Of a stretch of 64,000 nt of DNA, positions 28,782-36,985 are shown one piece after another. The position numbers and the translations under genes are program-made. Positions within the stretch are counted from its first letter, which is position 1, and every line of letters begins with the position of its first letter. The notes beneath the pieces were generated by a model that did not search any database, had not been told where the DNA came from, and saw nothing but the letters and a program-made list of their open reading frames with translations. This stretch comes from Neoakkermansia glycaniphila (GTDB lineage: Bacteria; Verrucomicrobiota; Verrucomicrobiia; Verrucomicrobiales; Akkermansiaceae): contig NZ_LIGX01000032.1 in assembly GCF_001683795.1 (NCBI RefSeq), positions 62,001 through 126,000 on the forward strand, read 5' to 3'.

Positions 28782-31007
28782 ATGGATACTATTTATTGGA
28801 TTATTCTGCTCGCTATTCTGTGCCTCTCGATTTTTGACCTGATCAATGGCGTATCAAATGACGCGGTCAATTTCCTGACTTCGGCCATCGGTTCCAAGGC
28901 CGCTCCCGTACGGGTGATCCTGACGGTTGCTTCGATCGGGGTTCTGGTGGGCGCCATTTTTTCGGGAGGCATGATGGAGGTGGCCCGCAACGGGATTTTC
29001 CATCCCCAGTATTTTACGTTCCATGAGGTGATGCTCCTGTTTCTGGGGGTGATGCTGTGCGAGGTGATTCTGCTGGATACTTTCAATACGTTCGGCCTGC
29101 CGACTTCGACGACGGTGTCTCTCGTCTTCGGTATTCTGGGTTCGGCGACGGCGACGGCTTTTTACAAGAATCCGCAGGAGATTTCGACTTTCCTGAATAC
29201 GGATCAGGCGCTGGGTATCGTTTCGGGGATTCTTCTTTCGGTGGTGATCGCGTTTTCGGTCGGTACGATCGTGATGTGGTTCTCCCGCCTGATGTTTTCG
29301 TTCCGCTACCAGAGGCCGTTCAAGATGTACGGTGCGGTCTGGTGCGGTCTGGCGATGACGGCGATTTGCTACTTCGCCATGTTCAAAGGGCTTCAGTCGA
29401 TCAAGAATTTCGACGGGGAGTATGTGATCGACCCTATGCTGATGAAGTGGATCGATACGAATCTCGGCGTGTCGCTGCTTGTTGCATTTGCTTTCTGGAC
29501 GGTGCTGATGGGGCTGATTCAGCATTTGTTCATGGCGAATGTGCTCAAGATTACCGTGCTGGCCGGTACGTTTTCGCTGGCTCTGGCTTTCGCCGGAAAC
29601 GATCTCGTGAACTTTATCGGCGTGTTCATGGGTGCTCACGATGCCTTCTGGTTCGTGCATGACGGGTGGGACCCTGCTTCCATGGCTTGCCTCGGCAAGG
29701 GGCATCCGTGCGATCCGAACCGCATGTATCTGATGATTGCCGGTTTCGTGATGGTCGGCGCCCTGTGGTTCTCACGCAAGGCCAAGACGGTGATCGCGAC
29801 GGGGGTTGAGCTCTCCCGGCAGGGAGACGGCGGTATTGAACGTTTCGGGTCGATTCCCCCCGCACGTGCCGTGGTGCGCGGCGCTCTGGCCATGGGCGAT
29901 GTGTGCAAGAAGTTTTTCCCCGCCCGTATGCTGGTTCGGATGAATCGCCGCTGGGATCCGGTGCCCGTTGCTTCCAATCCGAAGGACAGGCCTTCGTTCG
30001 ACCTGATTCGCGCAAGCGTGAATCTGACTGTGGCTTCTCTGCTGATTTCCTGTGCGACGTCGATGCAGTTGCCTTTGTCCACCACATATGTGACCTTTAT
30101 GGTGGCGATGGGCAGTTCCCTGGCTGACAAGGCATGGGGGCGCGAGAGCGCGGTGTACCGCGTGACGGGGGTGTTGACGGTGATTTCCGGCTGGTTCATG
30201 ACCGGGTTTGCTGCGTTCCTTCTGGCTGCTGTGATGGCGACAGTGCTTCATTACGGGCAGGAGTGGGCGATTTTCCCGCTGCTGGCACTCGTGGCCTTCA
30301 TTCTGGTGCGTTCTTCGATTTACCATAGCCGCCGCGAGGCCAAGATTTCTCGCAAAACAGCGGTGGAACAGGTGACTGAGGAGAATATCGTGTCCGTTTG
30401 TTCCAAGCAGGTGTCGGACAGTGTCGCCGAGTTTGCCGAGATTTTCGATAAGGCGTTTCCGTCCTTTGCCGGAGGCGACCGCCGCGAGTTGAAGGATTTG
30501 TCCCTCCGTGCCGATAGTCTTTCCGCCCGCAATACGGAACAGCACAAGTACGATGTCTTGCCGATTCTGTACAAGATGCAGAGCCAGTCCCTTGATTCCG
30601 GCTATCATTATGTGCAGGCTCTGGATCATTTGAATGAAGCGACGACGAGTCTTAGTCAGTATACGCTTTCAATGTTCAATTATGTGGACAATAACCACAC
30701 TCCTTTCTCCGTGGAGCAGAACGACGATATGAAGGAGGTGTACGGCAAGATGAAGCGTTATATCGACGAGATCAGCTGCATGCTTTCTTCCGGCAATTAT
30801 GCCAATTACGATTATACGATCGTCGAGCAGGAAGAGCTGTTGCAGGTGCTGGCCAGGGCGACGAAGCGCCAGATCAAGCGGGCGCAGCGCAATCAGTCCC
30901 GTACGCGCTCGTCGATTCTGTATCTCGGCCTGCTGAACGAGATGCGTTTCATGGTGGTTCAGCTGCGCGCTCTCGTGAGTGACGAGAAGAATTTCCTGAC
31001 GCTCTGA
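28782..31007 (+). CDS. pit: Pit-type inorganic phosphate transporter with C-terminal PhoU-like domain
   Basis: This 741-residue protein has the Pit family repeats: FDLINGVSNDAVNFLTSAIG at residues 14-33 and a second copy AFAGNDLVNFIGVFMGAHDA, plus a third conserved segment STTYVTFMVAMGSSLADKAW. About 10-12 membrane helices span roughly residues 1-520. The remaining 210 residues are soluble and helical (NEATTSLSQYTLSMFNYVD, EQNDDMKEVYGKMKRYIDEI) and resemble a PhoU regulatory domain. Pit carriers import phosphate with protons. The ATG at 28782 is chosen because it precedes the first membrane helix; a TTG lies 10 codons upstream. Confidence 0.93.
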   Translation: MDTIYWIILLAILCLSIFDLINGVSNDAVNFLTSAIGSKAAPVRVILTVASIGVLVGAIFSGGMMEVARNGIFHPQYFTFHEVMLLFLGVMLCEVILLDTFNTFGLPTSTTVSLVFGILGSATATAFYKNPQEISTFLNTDQALGIVSGILLSVVIAFSVGTIVMWFSRLMFSFRYQRPFKMYGAVWCGLAMTAICYFAMFKGLQSIKNFDGEYVIDPMLMKWIDTNLGVSLLVAFAFWTVLMGLIQHLFMANVLKITVLAGTFSLALAFAGNDLVNFIGVFMGAHDAFWFVHDGWDPASMACLGKGHPCDPNRMYLMIAGFVMVGALWFSRKAKTVIATGVELSRQGDGGIERFGSIPPARAVVRGALAMGDVCKKFFPARMLVRMNRRWDPVPVASNPKDRPSFDLIRASVNLTVASLLISCATSMQLPLSTTYVTFMVAMGSSLADKAWGRESAVYRVTGVLTVISGWFMTGFAAFLLAAVMATVLHYGQEWAIFPLLALVAFILVRSSIYHSRREAKISRKTAVEQVTEENIVSVCSKQVSDSVAEFAEIFDKAFPSFAGGDRRELKDLSLRADSLSARNTEQHKYDVLPILYKMQSQSLDSGYHYVQALDHLNEATTSLSQYTLSMFNYVDNNHTPFSVEQNDDMKEVYGKMKRYIDEISCMLSSGNYANYDYTIVEQEELLQVLARATKRQIKRAQRNQSRTRSSILYLGLLNEMRFMVVQLRALVSDEKNFLTL

Positions 31008-31037
31008 AAAAGCCGGAAGGAAACAGTTTTGCAAGCA

Positions 31038-31067
31038 AAAGCGCCGACTTTGAGGAGTCGGCGCTTT
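31038..31067. terminator. Bidirectional terminator between pit and the Sel1 lipoprotein gene
   Basis: AAAGCGCCGACT (31038-31049) and AGTCGGCGCTTT (31056-31067) form a 12-bp stem with a 6-nt loop. T-rich bases flank both sides, and the two genes converge here. Confidence 0.9.
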
Positions 31068-31092
31068 GATGTTGACTGTTGGTGCAAGGCTC

Positions 31093-31971
31093 TTATTCCG
31101 GCTGCTTGGCCTCCAGTTCCTGAGCCCGTTGTTCCCATGCGCGCGCCTTGTCTTCATCCACAGGGGTGCCGATGCCTTCCTTGTAGCACCGGATGAGCTG
31201 ATGCACGGCCGGAAGGTAATCCTGCCCGGCGGCGAGCTGGATGTAGCTGAAGCCCTGTTTTTCGTCTTTGGCGGTTCCTGCGCCTTCCATGCACATGAGG
31301 CCGTAGATGAATTGACCTTGTTTGTTGCCGTATTCCGCCGCCTGCCTGTACCATTTGGTGGCTTCCTGTTTTTGCGGCTGGATGGGGCCGAGGCCGTTGG
31401 CATAGATTTTGCCGAGAGCAAGGGAAGCGTCCGCTACCGTGCCGTTGGCTGCCTGTTTGAGCCAGTAGATGCCCTGTTCGAATGTTTCCTTGCCTTGGAT
31501 GTAGAAGAGGCCGAGCTGGTACTGTGCTTCGGCGATGCCTCCCTGAGCGGCGATGGACCATTGGCGGAGGGCTTCGTCCATGTCGCGTTTGACTCCGTCG
31601 CCCTCGGCGTACATGCGGCCGAGGTAGTATCGCGCCTCGATCCATCCCTGAGCGGCGGCTTTTTCAAACCATTCTTTTGCCTTTTCAGCCTGTCTGGGGA
31701 GTTCGTTCCTGCCGAAATAGTAGAGGCCTGAGAGTGCGATTTGTGCGTCCTTATGGCCTTTTTCTGCAGCCTTGCGCGTCCATTCGATCATGGGAGCCAT
31801 GGCTTCTTCGGCTCCTTGTTTTACTTTTTCGGCCTCGATTTTGGCTTTGTTGAATTCTTCCTGTCCTTTGGCGAGGAGCGTTTGTTCTTCTTTGCCGGAT
31901 GTTTTGTCTGCGTCGCCGCACGAGGCGAAGATGAGCGGCAGCAGGCAGATAGCGGGTATGGATTTCATCAT
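31093..31971 (-). CDS. Sel1-like repeat lipoprotein
   Basis: This 292-residue protein has a lipoprotein signal (MKSIPAICLLPLIFASC; Cys18 expected to be lipidated). A coiled helix (EEQTLLAKGQEEFNKAKIEA) is followed by about six Sel1/TPR-like repeats. The repeats have the pattern A-x-Y-x-L-G-x-M-Y-x-x-G, for example ARYYLGRMYAEGDGVKRD, AQYQLGLFYIQGKETFEQ and GQFIYGLMCMEGAGTAKD. Such proteins mediate protein-protein contacts in the envelope. Either of two adjacent ATGs (31971 or 31968) could start it. It is divergent to the PEGA lipoprotein gene. Confidence 0.93.
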   Translation of the reverse strand: MMKSIPAICLLPLIFASCGDADKTSGKEEQTLLAKGQEEFNKAKIEAEKVKQGAEEAMAPMIEWTRKAAEKGHKDAQIALSGLYYFGRNELPRQAEKAKEWFEKAAAQGWIEARYYLGRMYAEGDGVKRDMDEALRQWSIAAQGGIAEAQYQLGLFYIQGKETFEQGIYWLKQAANGTVADASLALGKIYANGLGPIQPQKQEATKWYRQAAEYGNKQGQFIYGLMCMEGAGTAKDEKQGFSYIQLAAGQDYLPAVHQLIRCYKEGIGTPVDEDKARAWEQRAQELEAKQPE

Positions 31972-32042
31972 GGGTACGACTATAGGCGGTTAGGGGAAGC
32001 ATGCTCAAGTGCATATTCGGACATGCGTGTACGAATTGGGCC

Positions 32043-32072
32043 TTGCACGGTGCCGGAGTGATCGTGTAGAAT
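32043..32072 (+). promoter_or_regulatory. Promoter of the PEGA lipoprotein gene
   Basis: TTGCAC (32043-32048), 18 bp, TAGAAT (32067-32072). The -10 ends 8 nt before the ATG, predicting a leader of about 2 nt. Confidence 0.65.
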
Positions 32073-32080
32073 CGGAAGTC

Positions 32081-32512
32081 ATGAATTTGAAACACGGCCT
32101 CCTTCTTCCCCTCTTGATGATTTGCGTTTCCTGCTCGTCCAAGAAATCTTTGACAATTCTTTCCGATCCTTCCGGCGCCAATGTGCAGGTCAATGGACGG
32201 CTGGTCGGGAAAACTCCGGTGACGACGACGATCGACCAGAGCAAGGCCGTCGATATTTTCGTGGAAAAATCCGGCTACCAGTGCGCTTCACGAGCCCTGA
32301 CTCCGGAGGTCAGTACGATGGGTGCGATTCTGTGGACGGAAGGTGACCCGAAGGCGAAGTTCATTCGCGAAGATTCCGTGAATTTCAGCCTGAAGAAGCT
32401 GGATGCTCCGGCCATGCCGTCACGCCCGGCTCAGCCCAAAGCGCCTGTGAAGCCGTCCAAACCGGCAGATCGTCCCGTTCCCGTACTGCGGGATATGCCC
32501 AGTTTTTCCTGA
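32081..32512 (+). CDS. PEGA domain lipoprotein
   Basis: This 143-residue protein has a lipobox signal peptide (MNLKHGLLLPLLMICVSC, Cys18). A PEGA beta-sandwich segment follows: LTILSDPSGANVQVNGRLVG then KTPVTTTI, about residues 23-51. The family motif is PxGAxVxVDGxxVGxTP, which is met. It ends in a Pro/Lys/Ala-rich tail (PSRPAQPKAPVKPSKPADRP), maybe a peptidoglycan-reaching linker. PEGA domains occur in surface-layer and envelope proteins and may bind glycans. The start is chosen at the signal peptide; 24 upstream codons in frame are arginine-rich and unlikely to be translated. Confidence 0.88.
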   Translation: MNLKHGLLLPLLMICVSCSSKKSLTILSDPSGANVQVNGRLVGKTPVTTTIDQSKAVDIFVEKSGYQCASRALTPEVSTMGAILWTEGDPKAKFIREDSVNFSLKKLDAPAMPSRPAQPKAPVKPSKPADRPVPVLRDMPSFS

Positions 32513-32539
32513 ATGTTCCGCTGTGGCCTCAAGAAAAAA

Positions 32540-32565
32540 GGATTGCTCCCTGCAGGGAGCAATCC
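32540..32565 (-). terminator. Rho-independent terminator of infA
   Basis: A perfect 26-base palindrome (13-bp arms, GGATTGCTCCCTG and its complement) is followed on the minus strand by six Ts and CTTG. It also lies downstream of the PEGA gene on the plus strand, without a plus-strand T-run. Confidence 0.92.
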
Positions 32566-32595
32566 GGAAAGAGGGGAAGGAATGGCAAATGCCGT

Positions 32596-33096
32596 TCAAC
32601 CGATGCGGAAGGTGATGCGGGCCTTCGTCGTGTCGTAGGGGGACATTTCAAGCTTGACCTTGTCGCCGACGACGAGCCGGATGAAGCGCTTGCGCATTTT
32701 ACCCGAGATGTGGGCGAGAAGTTCGTGCCCGTTCGGCAGTTTGACTTTGAACATGGTTCCTGCCAGCACTGCGGAAACCACGCCTTCGAGTTCGATCTGG
32801 TCTTCTGCGCTTGCTTCCTCGGTGTTCTTTTTGGCGTTGCGGTTGTTGACGAATCCTCTGGAGCGATTCTTGCCGCCATTATTCTTCCGGCCGGGTCCTC
32901 CGCCTCGGTTACCGCCGGGAGCAGGTCCTCTGTTGCCGCCGGGAGCTGCGCTGCGGTTACCGGCAGGGGCTGCGGCGGAGGGTGTGGCAGCACTACGGTT
33001 GCCTGCAGGGGCCGCACTGCGGTTGGCTCCGGCAGATGCAGGACGATTGGCGGAATTGGAACCTCGATTGTTGGAAGGTGAGGGTTGTGGACTCAT
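32596..33096 (-). CDS. infA: Translation initiation factor IF-1 with a long disordered N-terminal arm
   Basis: This 166-residue protein has a standard IF-1 S1/OB fold at residues 98-166, with [20 protein letters not shown], the [19 protein letters not shown] motif and the end [12 protein letters not shown]. The first ~95 residues are low-complexity: repeats of the pattern (A/G)GNR(S/G)AAP, then [21 protein letters not shown]. Normal IF-1 is about 72 residues. The arm is basic and glycine-rich like eukaryotic RGG-type RNA-binding tails. IF-1 binds the ribosomal A-site during initiation; the arm's role is unknown. The ATG at 33096 ([10 protein letters not shown]) is preferred to an upstream start 16 codons away. 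The leader has no Shine-Dalgarno sequence. Confidence 0.95.
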   Translation of the reverse strand: MSPQPSPSNNRGSNSANRPASAGANRSAAPAGNRSAATPSAAAPAGNRSAAPGGNRGPAPGGNRGGGPGRKNNGGKNRSRGFVNNRNAKKNTEEASAEDQIELEGVVSAVLAGTMFKVKLPNGHELLAHISGKMRKRFIRLVVGDKVKLEMSPYDTTKARITFRIG

Positions 33097-33246
33097 TATG
33101 TTGTGTATCGTTATCAGGCACGCATTCAACCGCACTCGCGACAAAGCGCCCGTGCAAGTTTACTTCCCGTGCATGATGAAGGCAAGCGCTTTTTCCTGAA
33201 TTCGGCCCGTTTTCTGAAAAAAAGACGCATATTTCTTAAAATGCGA

Positions 33247-33275
33247 TTGACAAAGACCACCTTTGAGGGTAGAAC
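33247..33275 (+). promoter_or_regulatory. Promoter of rplM-rpsI
   Basis: TTGACA (33247-33252), 17 bp, TAGAAC (33270-33275), preceded by A/T-rich tracts (AAAAAAAG, TTTCTTAAAA) that resemble an UP element. The predicted leader of rplM is about 55 nt, longer than most in this window. Confidence 0.8.
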
Positions 33276-33336
33276 AGTCCCCCCGAAATAGAGGTTCGAT
33301 AGCTTGTAGCCTTAACCGGAAACGCAATTATTAATT

Positions 33337-33768
33337 ATGAAAACCTTCTCTGCTAAAGCTCAAGAAATTGAGCGCAAGTGGTATGTGATCGACGCCGCCG
33401 ACAAGGTGCTCGGTCAGGTCGCAGTGGAAGCAGCAAACCTGCTTCGCGGAAAGAATAAGCCGATCTTTACACCCCATGTGGATTGCGGCGATTACGTCGT
33501 CGTGATCAATGCCGACAAAGTCGTGCTTTCCGGCAACAAGGAAACGAGCAAGATCTATACCCGTTACTCGGGATATGTCGGCGGTCAGAAAGTTGAAACG
33601 CCTGCCAAGATCCGCGCCCGCCGCCCGCAACTTCTTCTCGAACATGCCATCCTCGGCATGGTGCCCCATACGCGTCTCGGCCGTTCCCAGGCTACGCACC
33701 TCAAGGTGTATGCCGGTTCCGAGCATCCGCATGCCGCACAGCAACCCATCGTTCACAACATCGCCTAA
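33337..33768 (+). CDS. rplM: Ribosomal protein uL13
   Basis: This 143-residue protein has the family length. The opening MKTFSAKAQEIERKWYVIDA, the core LGQVAVEAANLLRGKNKPIF and the segment DKVVLSGNKETSKIYTRYSG are typical of L13. It is a large-subunit protein bound to 23S rRNA early in assembly. The gene pairs with rpsI 13 bp downstream, the usual rplM-rpsI operon. A strong promoter lies upstream, with no Shine-Dalgarno sequence before the ATG (GCAATTATTAATT). Confidence 0.99.
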   Translation: MKTFSAKAQEIERKWYVIDAADKVLGQVAVEAANLLRGKNKPIFTPHVDCGDYVVVINADKVVLSGNKETSKIYTRYSGYVGGQKVETPAKIRARRPQLLLEHAILGMVPHTRLGRSQATHLKVYAGSEHPHAAQQPIVHNIA

Positions 33769-33781
33769 TCTCTGAGTCATC

Positions 33782-34189
33782 ATGAGTCAATCCACTCCAT
33801 ACAATGCTACGGGTCGCCGCAAGACCGCCATTGCTCACGCATGGCTGACCCCCGCTGAAGAAGGCAAGACGGGCCGCATCACGATCAATCGCCGCGGTTT
33901 CGAAGAATACCTTCCGACGATCCAGCTTCAAAACACCGTGCTGCAACCGTTCCTGGTGACCAACACGATGAACAAGTACAACGTGACCATCGTTTCCCAA
34001 GGCGGCGGCATCCATGGTCAGGTCGGAGCTATCCGCATGGCTATTGCCCGCGCTTTGGTGATGGTTGATGAAGCCTACCGTTCCCAGCTTCGCGAACAGA
34101 GTCTGCTTACTCGCGATTCCCGCATGAAGGAACGCAAGAAGGCCGGTCGTCCGGGTGCCCGCAAGCGCTTCCAGTTCTCGAAGCGCTAA
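33782..34189 (+). CDS. rpsI: Ribosomal protein uS9
   Basis: This 135-residue protein has the S9 signature ATGRRKTAIAHAWL at the N-terminus, the GGGIHGQVGAIRMAIARAL core and the basic C-terminus ARKRFQFSKR. The C-terminal tail touches the P-site tRNA anticodon stem in the small subunit. It follows rplM and ends before a strong terminator at 34224-34256. Confidence 0.99.
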   Translation: MSQSTPYNATGRRKTAIAHAWLTPAEEGKTGRITINRRGFEEYLPTIQLQNTVLQPFLVTNTMNKYNVTIVSQGGGIHGQVGAIRMAIARALVMVDEAYRSQLREQSLLTRDSRMKERKKAGRPGARKRFQFSKR

Positions 34190-34223
34190 GGCTTGCAGGA
34201 ACCACTATCCCTCCTCTTCACAG

Positions 34224-34256
34224 ATACGCGCATGGTTTTTCCATGCGCGTATTTTT
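34224..34256 (+). terminator. Rho-independent terminator of rplM-rpsI
   Basis: ATACGCGCATGG-TTTTT-CCATGCGCGTAT, a 12-bp perfect stem, then a TTTTATAT tract. Confidence 0.95.
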
Positions 34257-34347
34257 ATATGCAGCTGCGAAGCGGAATCAAGATGGGGCGGAATGTGTTC
34301 GGCAAGCGGAATCGGATGGATGGTGCCAGCCCGATGTCCGTGTATGA

Positions 34348-34830
34348 TTACAGGGCAGGAGGCGCCTGCAGGGAAAGGGTGAAGGAGCGCTCTTCGTATC
34401 GGATGCCTGCATCGCGGAATCCGAGTTTTTTCAGCAGGGCGATGGAAGCTGTATTGCCGGTATCGGTGTCCGCATGGAGGCAGGCGGCACCCTGCGCCCT
34501 CAAGGCGGCAATGACGGCGGAAACAGCCTCGTAGGCATAACCCTGCCGCGCGTGGGTGCGGTGGATCGTGTAGCCGATCCAATAGGAAGTTTCTTCCTGC
34601 CGAAGATAGATGTCTCCGATCAAGTCATTCGTGTGGCGGCACGCAATGGCGAACTGGGCTCCGTGGCGCAGGGCGCTCTCTCCGAGGACGGCATCGGCGT
34701 ATTCCTGCCGTGTTCGTCCTTTGAAACCTTGATACTGCATCCAGTCCATGTCGTTCCGGCAGGCGGTGAAGGCATCAAGATCTTTTTCGTGGAAAGGACG
34801 AATGATGCAGCGTGTGGTTTGTATGTGCAT
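34348..34830 (-). CDS. GNAT family N-acetyltransferase (RimJ/RimL-like)
   Basis: This 160-residue protein begins MHIQTTRCIIRPFHEKDLDA, as in RimL-type acetyltransferases. It contains the acetyl-CoA loop area YWIGYTIHRTHARQGYAYEA (motif A, Q/R-x-x-G-x-A/G) and the downstream NTASIALLKKLGFRDAGI (motif B). The acceptor could be a ribosomal protein N-terminus or a small molecule; this cannot be read. It sits alone on the minus strand between rpsI and prs and faces the rpsI terminator. Confidence 0.92.
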   Translation of the reverse strand: MHIQTTRCIIRPFHEKDLDAFTACRNDMDWMQYQGFKGRTRQEYADAVLGESALRHGAQFAIACRHTNDLIGDIYLRQEETSYWIGYTIHRTHARQGYAYEAVSAVIAALRAQGAACLHADTDTGNTASIALLKKLGFRDAGIRYEERSFTLSLQAPPAL

Positions 34831-34931
34831 GGAAGGGGGCGGCTGAATGGAGCAGGCTGGCTGTTTGATGGCAGGGTGCGTTTTTACTGCCGGGGCGGCT
34901 GCTGTTGGTCGATATGAACCGTGACAACAAA

Positions 34932-34958
34932 AAGGCTGTCCGCCGGGGGGACAGCCTT
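34932..34958 (-). terminator. Rho-independent terminator of prs
   Basis: AAGGCTGTCC and GGACAGCCTT form a 10-bp stem with a 7-nt loop; on the minus strand the stem ends in TTTTTG. It lies 24 bp past the prs stop. Confidence 0.9.
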
Positions 34959-34982
34959 AAATTGCGAGCTGTTCGAGCGCGG

Positions 34983-35915
34983 TTATTTGATTTCGAACAG
35001 GGAGGAGACGGATTCCCCAGCATGAATGCATTTGATGGCCTGACCCATCAAGGCGGCGATGCTGACGGTGTCCACCTTCGGACCGTGGGCCAAAGGTACG
35101 GAATCGCTGGTCAGTACGCGTTCGATGACGGAGTTGCTGAGGCGTTCACGTGCCAGATCGCTCAGGACACCGTGGGAGACTCCGGCAAAGATGCGGTTGG
35201 CTCCGTGTTCTTTCAGGATCTTGGCGGCAGCGCAGAGGGTGCCGGCCGTTTCGGTCATGTCGTCCACGAGGAGTACGTCCTTGCCTTCGACTTCGCCGAT
35301 GACGGCGGATGCTTCCACTTCCGTCGCACTGACGCGGTGCTTGGCCACGATGGCCATTTTGGTGCCGAGGGCATCGGAGTAGGCGCGAGCCATCTTGACG
35401 CCGCCGATGTCGGGAGAGACGACGACGAGGTTGTTCAGATCGTTGACGTAGTTGTCGCGCAGGTGCTTGATGAGGACGGGCGTGGCGTAGAGATGGTCAA
35501 CGGGGATGTCGAAGAAGCCTTGGATCTGGGCGGCATGGAGATCCATTGTGAGGACTCGGTCGACGCCGGATGCCGTCAGGAGGTTGGCGACGAGTTTGGC
35601 GGTAATGGGTACGCGGGGCTGGTCCTTGCGGTCTTGGCGGGCGTAGCCGAAGAAGGGCATGACGGCGGTGATGCGGCGGGCGCTGGCACGGCGAGCGGCG
35701 TCAACCATGACGCAGAGTTCCATGAGGTTGTGGTTGGTCGGCGGGCAGGTGGGCTGAATCAGGAAGACGTCGCGGTCGCGGATGTTTTCGTTGATTTTGA
35801 CGAAGCTTTCGCCGTCCGGGAAGGTGTTGACCGTGACATTGGTGAGGGGGATGCCGACATTGGCGGCGATTTTTTCTGCAAGTGCTTTGTGAGCTGTACC
35901 ACTGATAATTTTCAT
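34983..35915 (-). CDS. prs: Ribose-phosphate pyrophosphokinase
   Basis: This 310-residue enzyme makes PRPP from ribose-5-phosphate and ATP for nucleotide, His and Trp synthesis. The PRPP-binding loop VLLVDDMTETAGTL is visible near residue 215, the ATP region PFFGYARQDRKDQ near residue 100, and the MDLHAAQIQGFFDIPVDHL segment in the middle. Length matches the family (about 315). The gene is divergent to the exosortase operon. A possible promoter on the minus strand (TTGATA, 17 bp, AAGAAT) lies in the 92-bp gap. Confidence 0.98.
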   Translation of the reverse strand: MKIISGTAHKALAEKIAANVGIPLTNVTVNTFPDGESFVKINENIRDRDVFLIQPTCPPTNHNLMELCVMVDAARRASARRITAVMPFFGYARQDRKDQPRVPITAKLVANLLTASGVDRVLTMDLHAAQIQGFFDIPVDHLYATPVLIKHLRDNYVNDLNNLVVVSPDIGGVKMARAYSDALGTKMAIVAKHRVSATEVEASAVIGEVEGKDVLLVDDMTETAGTLCAAAKILKEHGANRIFAGVSHGVLSDLARERLSNSVIERVLTSDSVPLAHGPKVDTVSIAALMGQAIKCIHAGESVSSLFEIK

Positions 35916-36007
35916 AGTAAGACGCTACGAGTGCGCGACTATTCTTGACAAATCGGGCGAGAATATCAACACTAAAGCGCAGAAGCTGGGTATATTTTTT
36001 TGAAGAT

Positions 36008-36985
36008 ATGGAAAATACGAATACGGATTCTCCCATAAGGGACAGAAATTATGTGAGCTACGCAAGTGCGGCGATAGCCTTGGCGCTGCTGGCGTGGTTT
36101 TACTGCTTTCAGCCGGGCTTTGGCCGGGAGCACTGGAGCGCATTTGCCTGGCTGATTTCGAGTTGGAATGGCGAGACGGATTATGAACATGCATGGATGG
36201 TGCCTATTCTTTCCGCAGTGATGCTTGTCCATGCGTGGAAGAGTATTCGCGATGTGCCCGGAAAGCAGGATATGCGCGGGCTGGCCATGCTGGCGTTCGG
36301 TGCGTTGCTGTACGTGGTTTCCTTCCGTACGCTGCAAGGGCGCATTGCGATAGGCGCGCTGCCGTTTATTCTGACGGGCGGCGTCTGGTTCCTTTATGGG
36401 GGGAAGATTGCCCGCTTGTGCGCCTTTCCGTTTTTCTTCCTGTGGATGATGATTCCCCTGCCGGGGTTCCAGCAGGCGACGGTCGGGCTGCAGTTGCTTG
36501 CCACGCAGGCGGCTCACTGGGGAGCCGGATTGTTCGGTGTGCAGACCATCGTCGAGGGTACCAATATCTCGTCCGCTTCGGGCAACTGGGATACGTACAG
36601 TATTGCGGGCGGTTGCAGCGGCATTCGTTCGCTGATGGCGTTGATCATGATTTCGACGGCATGGGCCTATCTGGCACCGCTGGCGATGTGGAAGAAGATC
36701 GTGCTGGCCTGCAGCGCGGTGCCTTTGGCGATCGTGGGCAATGCCTTCCGCGTGACGAGCATTTTCGTGCTGGCCGAATATGTGAACCCGGCGTTTGCCT
36801 CGAAAACGTGGCATGACTGGTCGGGGCTGCTGTTTTTCTTCCCGATGACTCTTGTGCTGCTGACTCTGCTTCACGGAGTGCTTGCCGGAGAGTTCCCCCT
36901 TCTGAAACGCCGCCGCAGCCGCGTGATGCGTATCCGGCAGGCCTCTCCCGATCAATCTGCCGACCATTCTCCGAATCATGAATAA
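36008..36985 (+). CDS. Exosortase
   Basis: This 325-residue inner-membrane cysteine protease/transpeptidase is predicted to cleave PEP-CTERM tails. It has 7-8 membrane helices and the three conserved active-site residues: Cys203 in GGCSGIRSL, Arg248 in GNAFRVTSI, and His269 in TWHDWSG. The match to the XrtA/XrtX group is by motif only; the exact subtype is not assigned. It overlaps the EpsI-family gene by 8 nt, so the two are translated together. The ATG at 36008 (MENTNTDSP) is chosen because the upstream 21 codons are basic and unlike a membrane-protein start. A TATATT (35991-35996) ends 11 nt before it. Confidence 0.95.
   Translation: MENTNTDSPIRDRNYVSYASAAIALALLAWFYCFQPGFGREHWSAFAWLISSWNGETDYEHAWMVPILSAVMLVHAWKSIRDVPGKQDMRGLAMLAFGALLYVVSFRTLQGRIAIGALPFILTGGVWFLYGGKIARLCAFPFFFLWMMIPLPGFQQATVGLQLLATQAAHWGAGLFGVQTIVEGTNISSASGNWDTYSIAGGCSGIRSLMALIMISTAWAYLAPLAMWKKIVLACSAVPLAIVGNAFRVTSIFVLAEYVNPAFASKTWHDWSGLLFFFPMTLVLLTLLHGVLAGEFPLLKRRRSRVMRIRQASPDQSADHSPNHE

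Noticed and set aside
32870-33090. CRISPR-like short repeats
   Set aside because: The repetitive DNA is the coding sequence of the GNRSAAP-type repeats of infA, in frame, without spacers.
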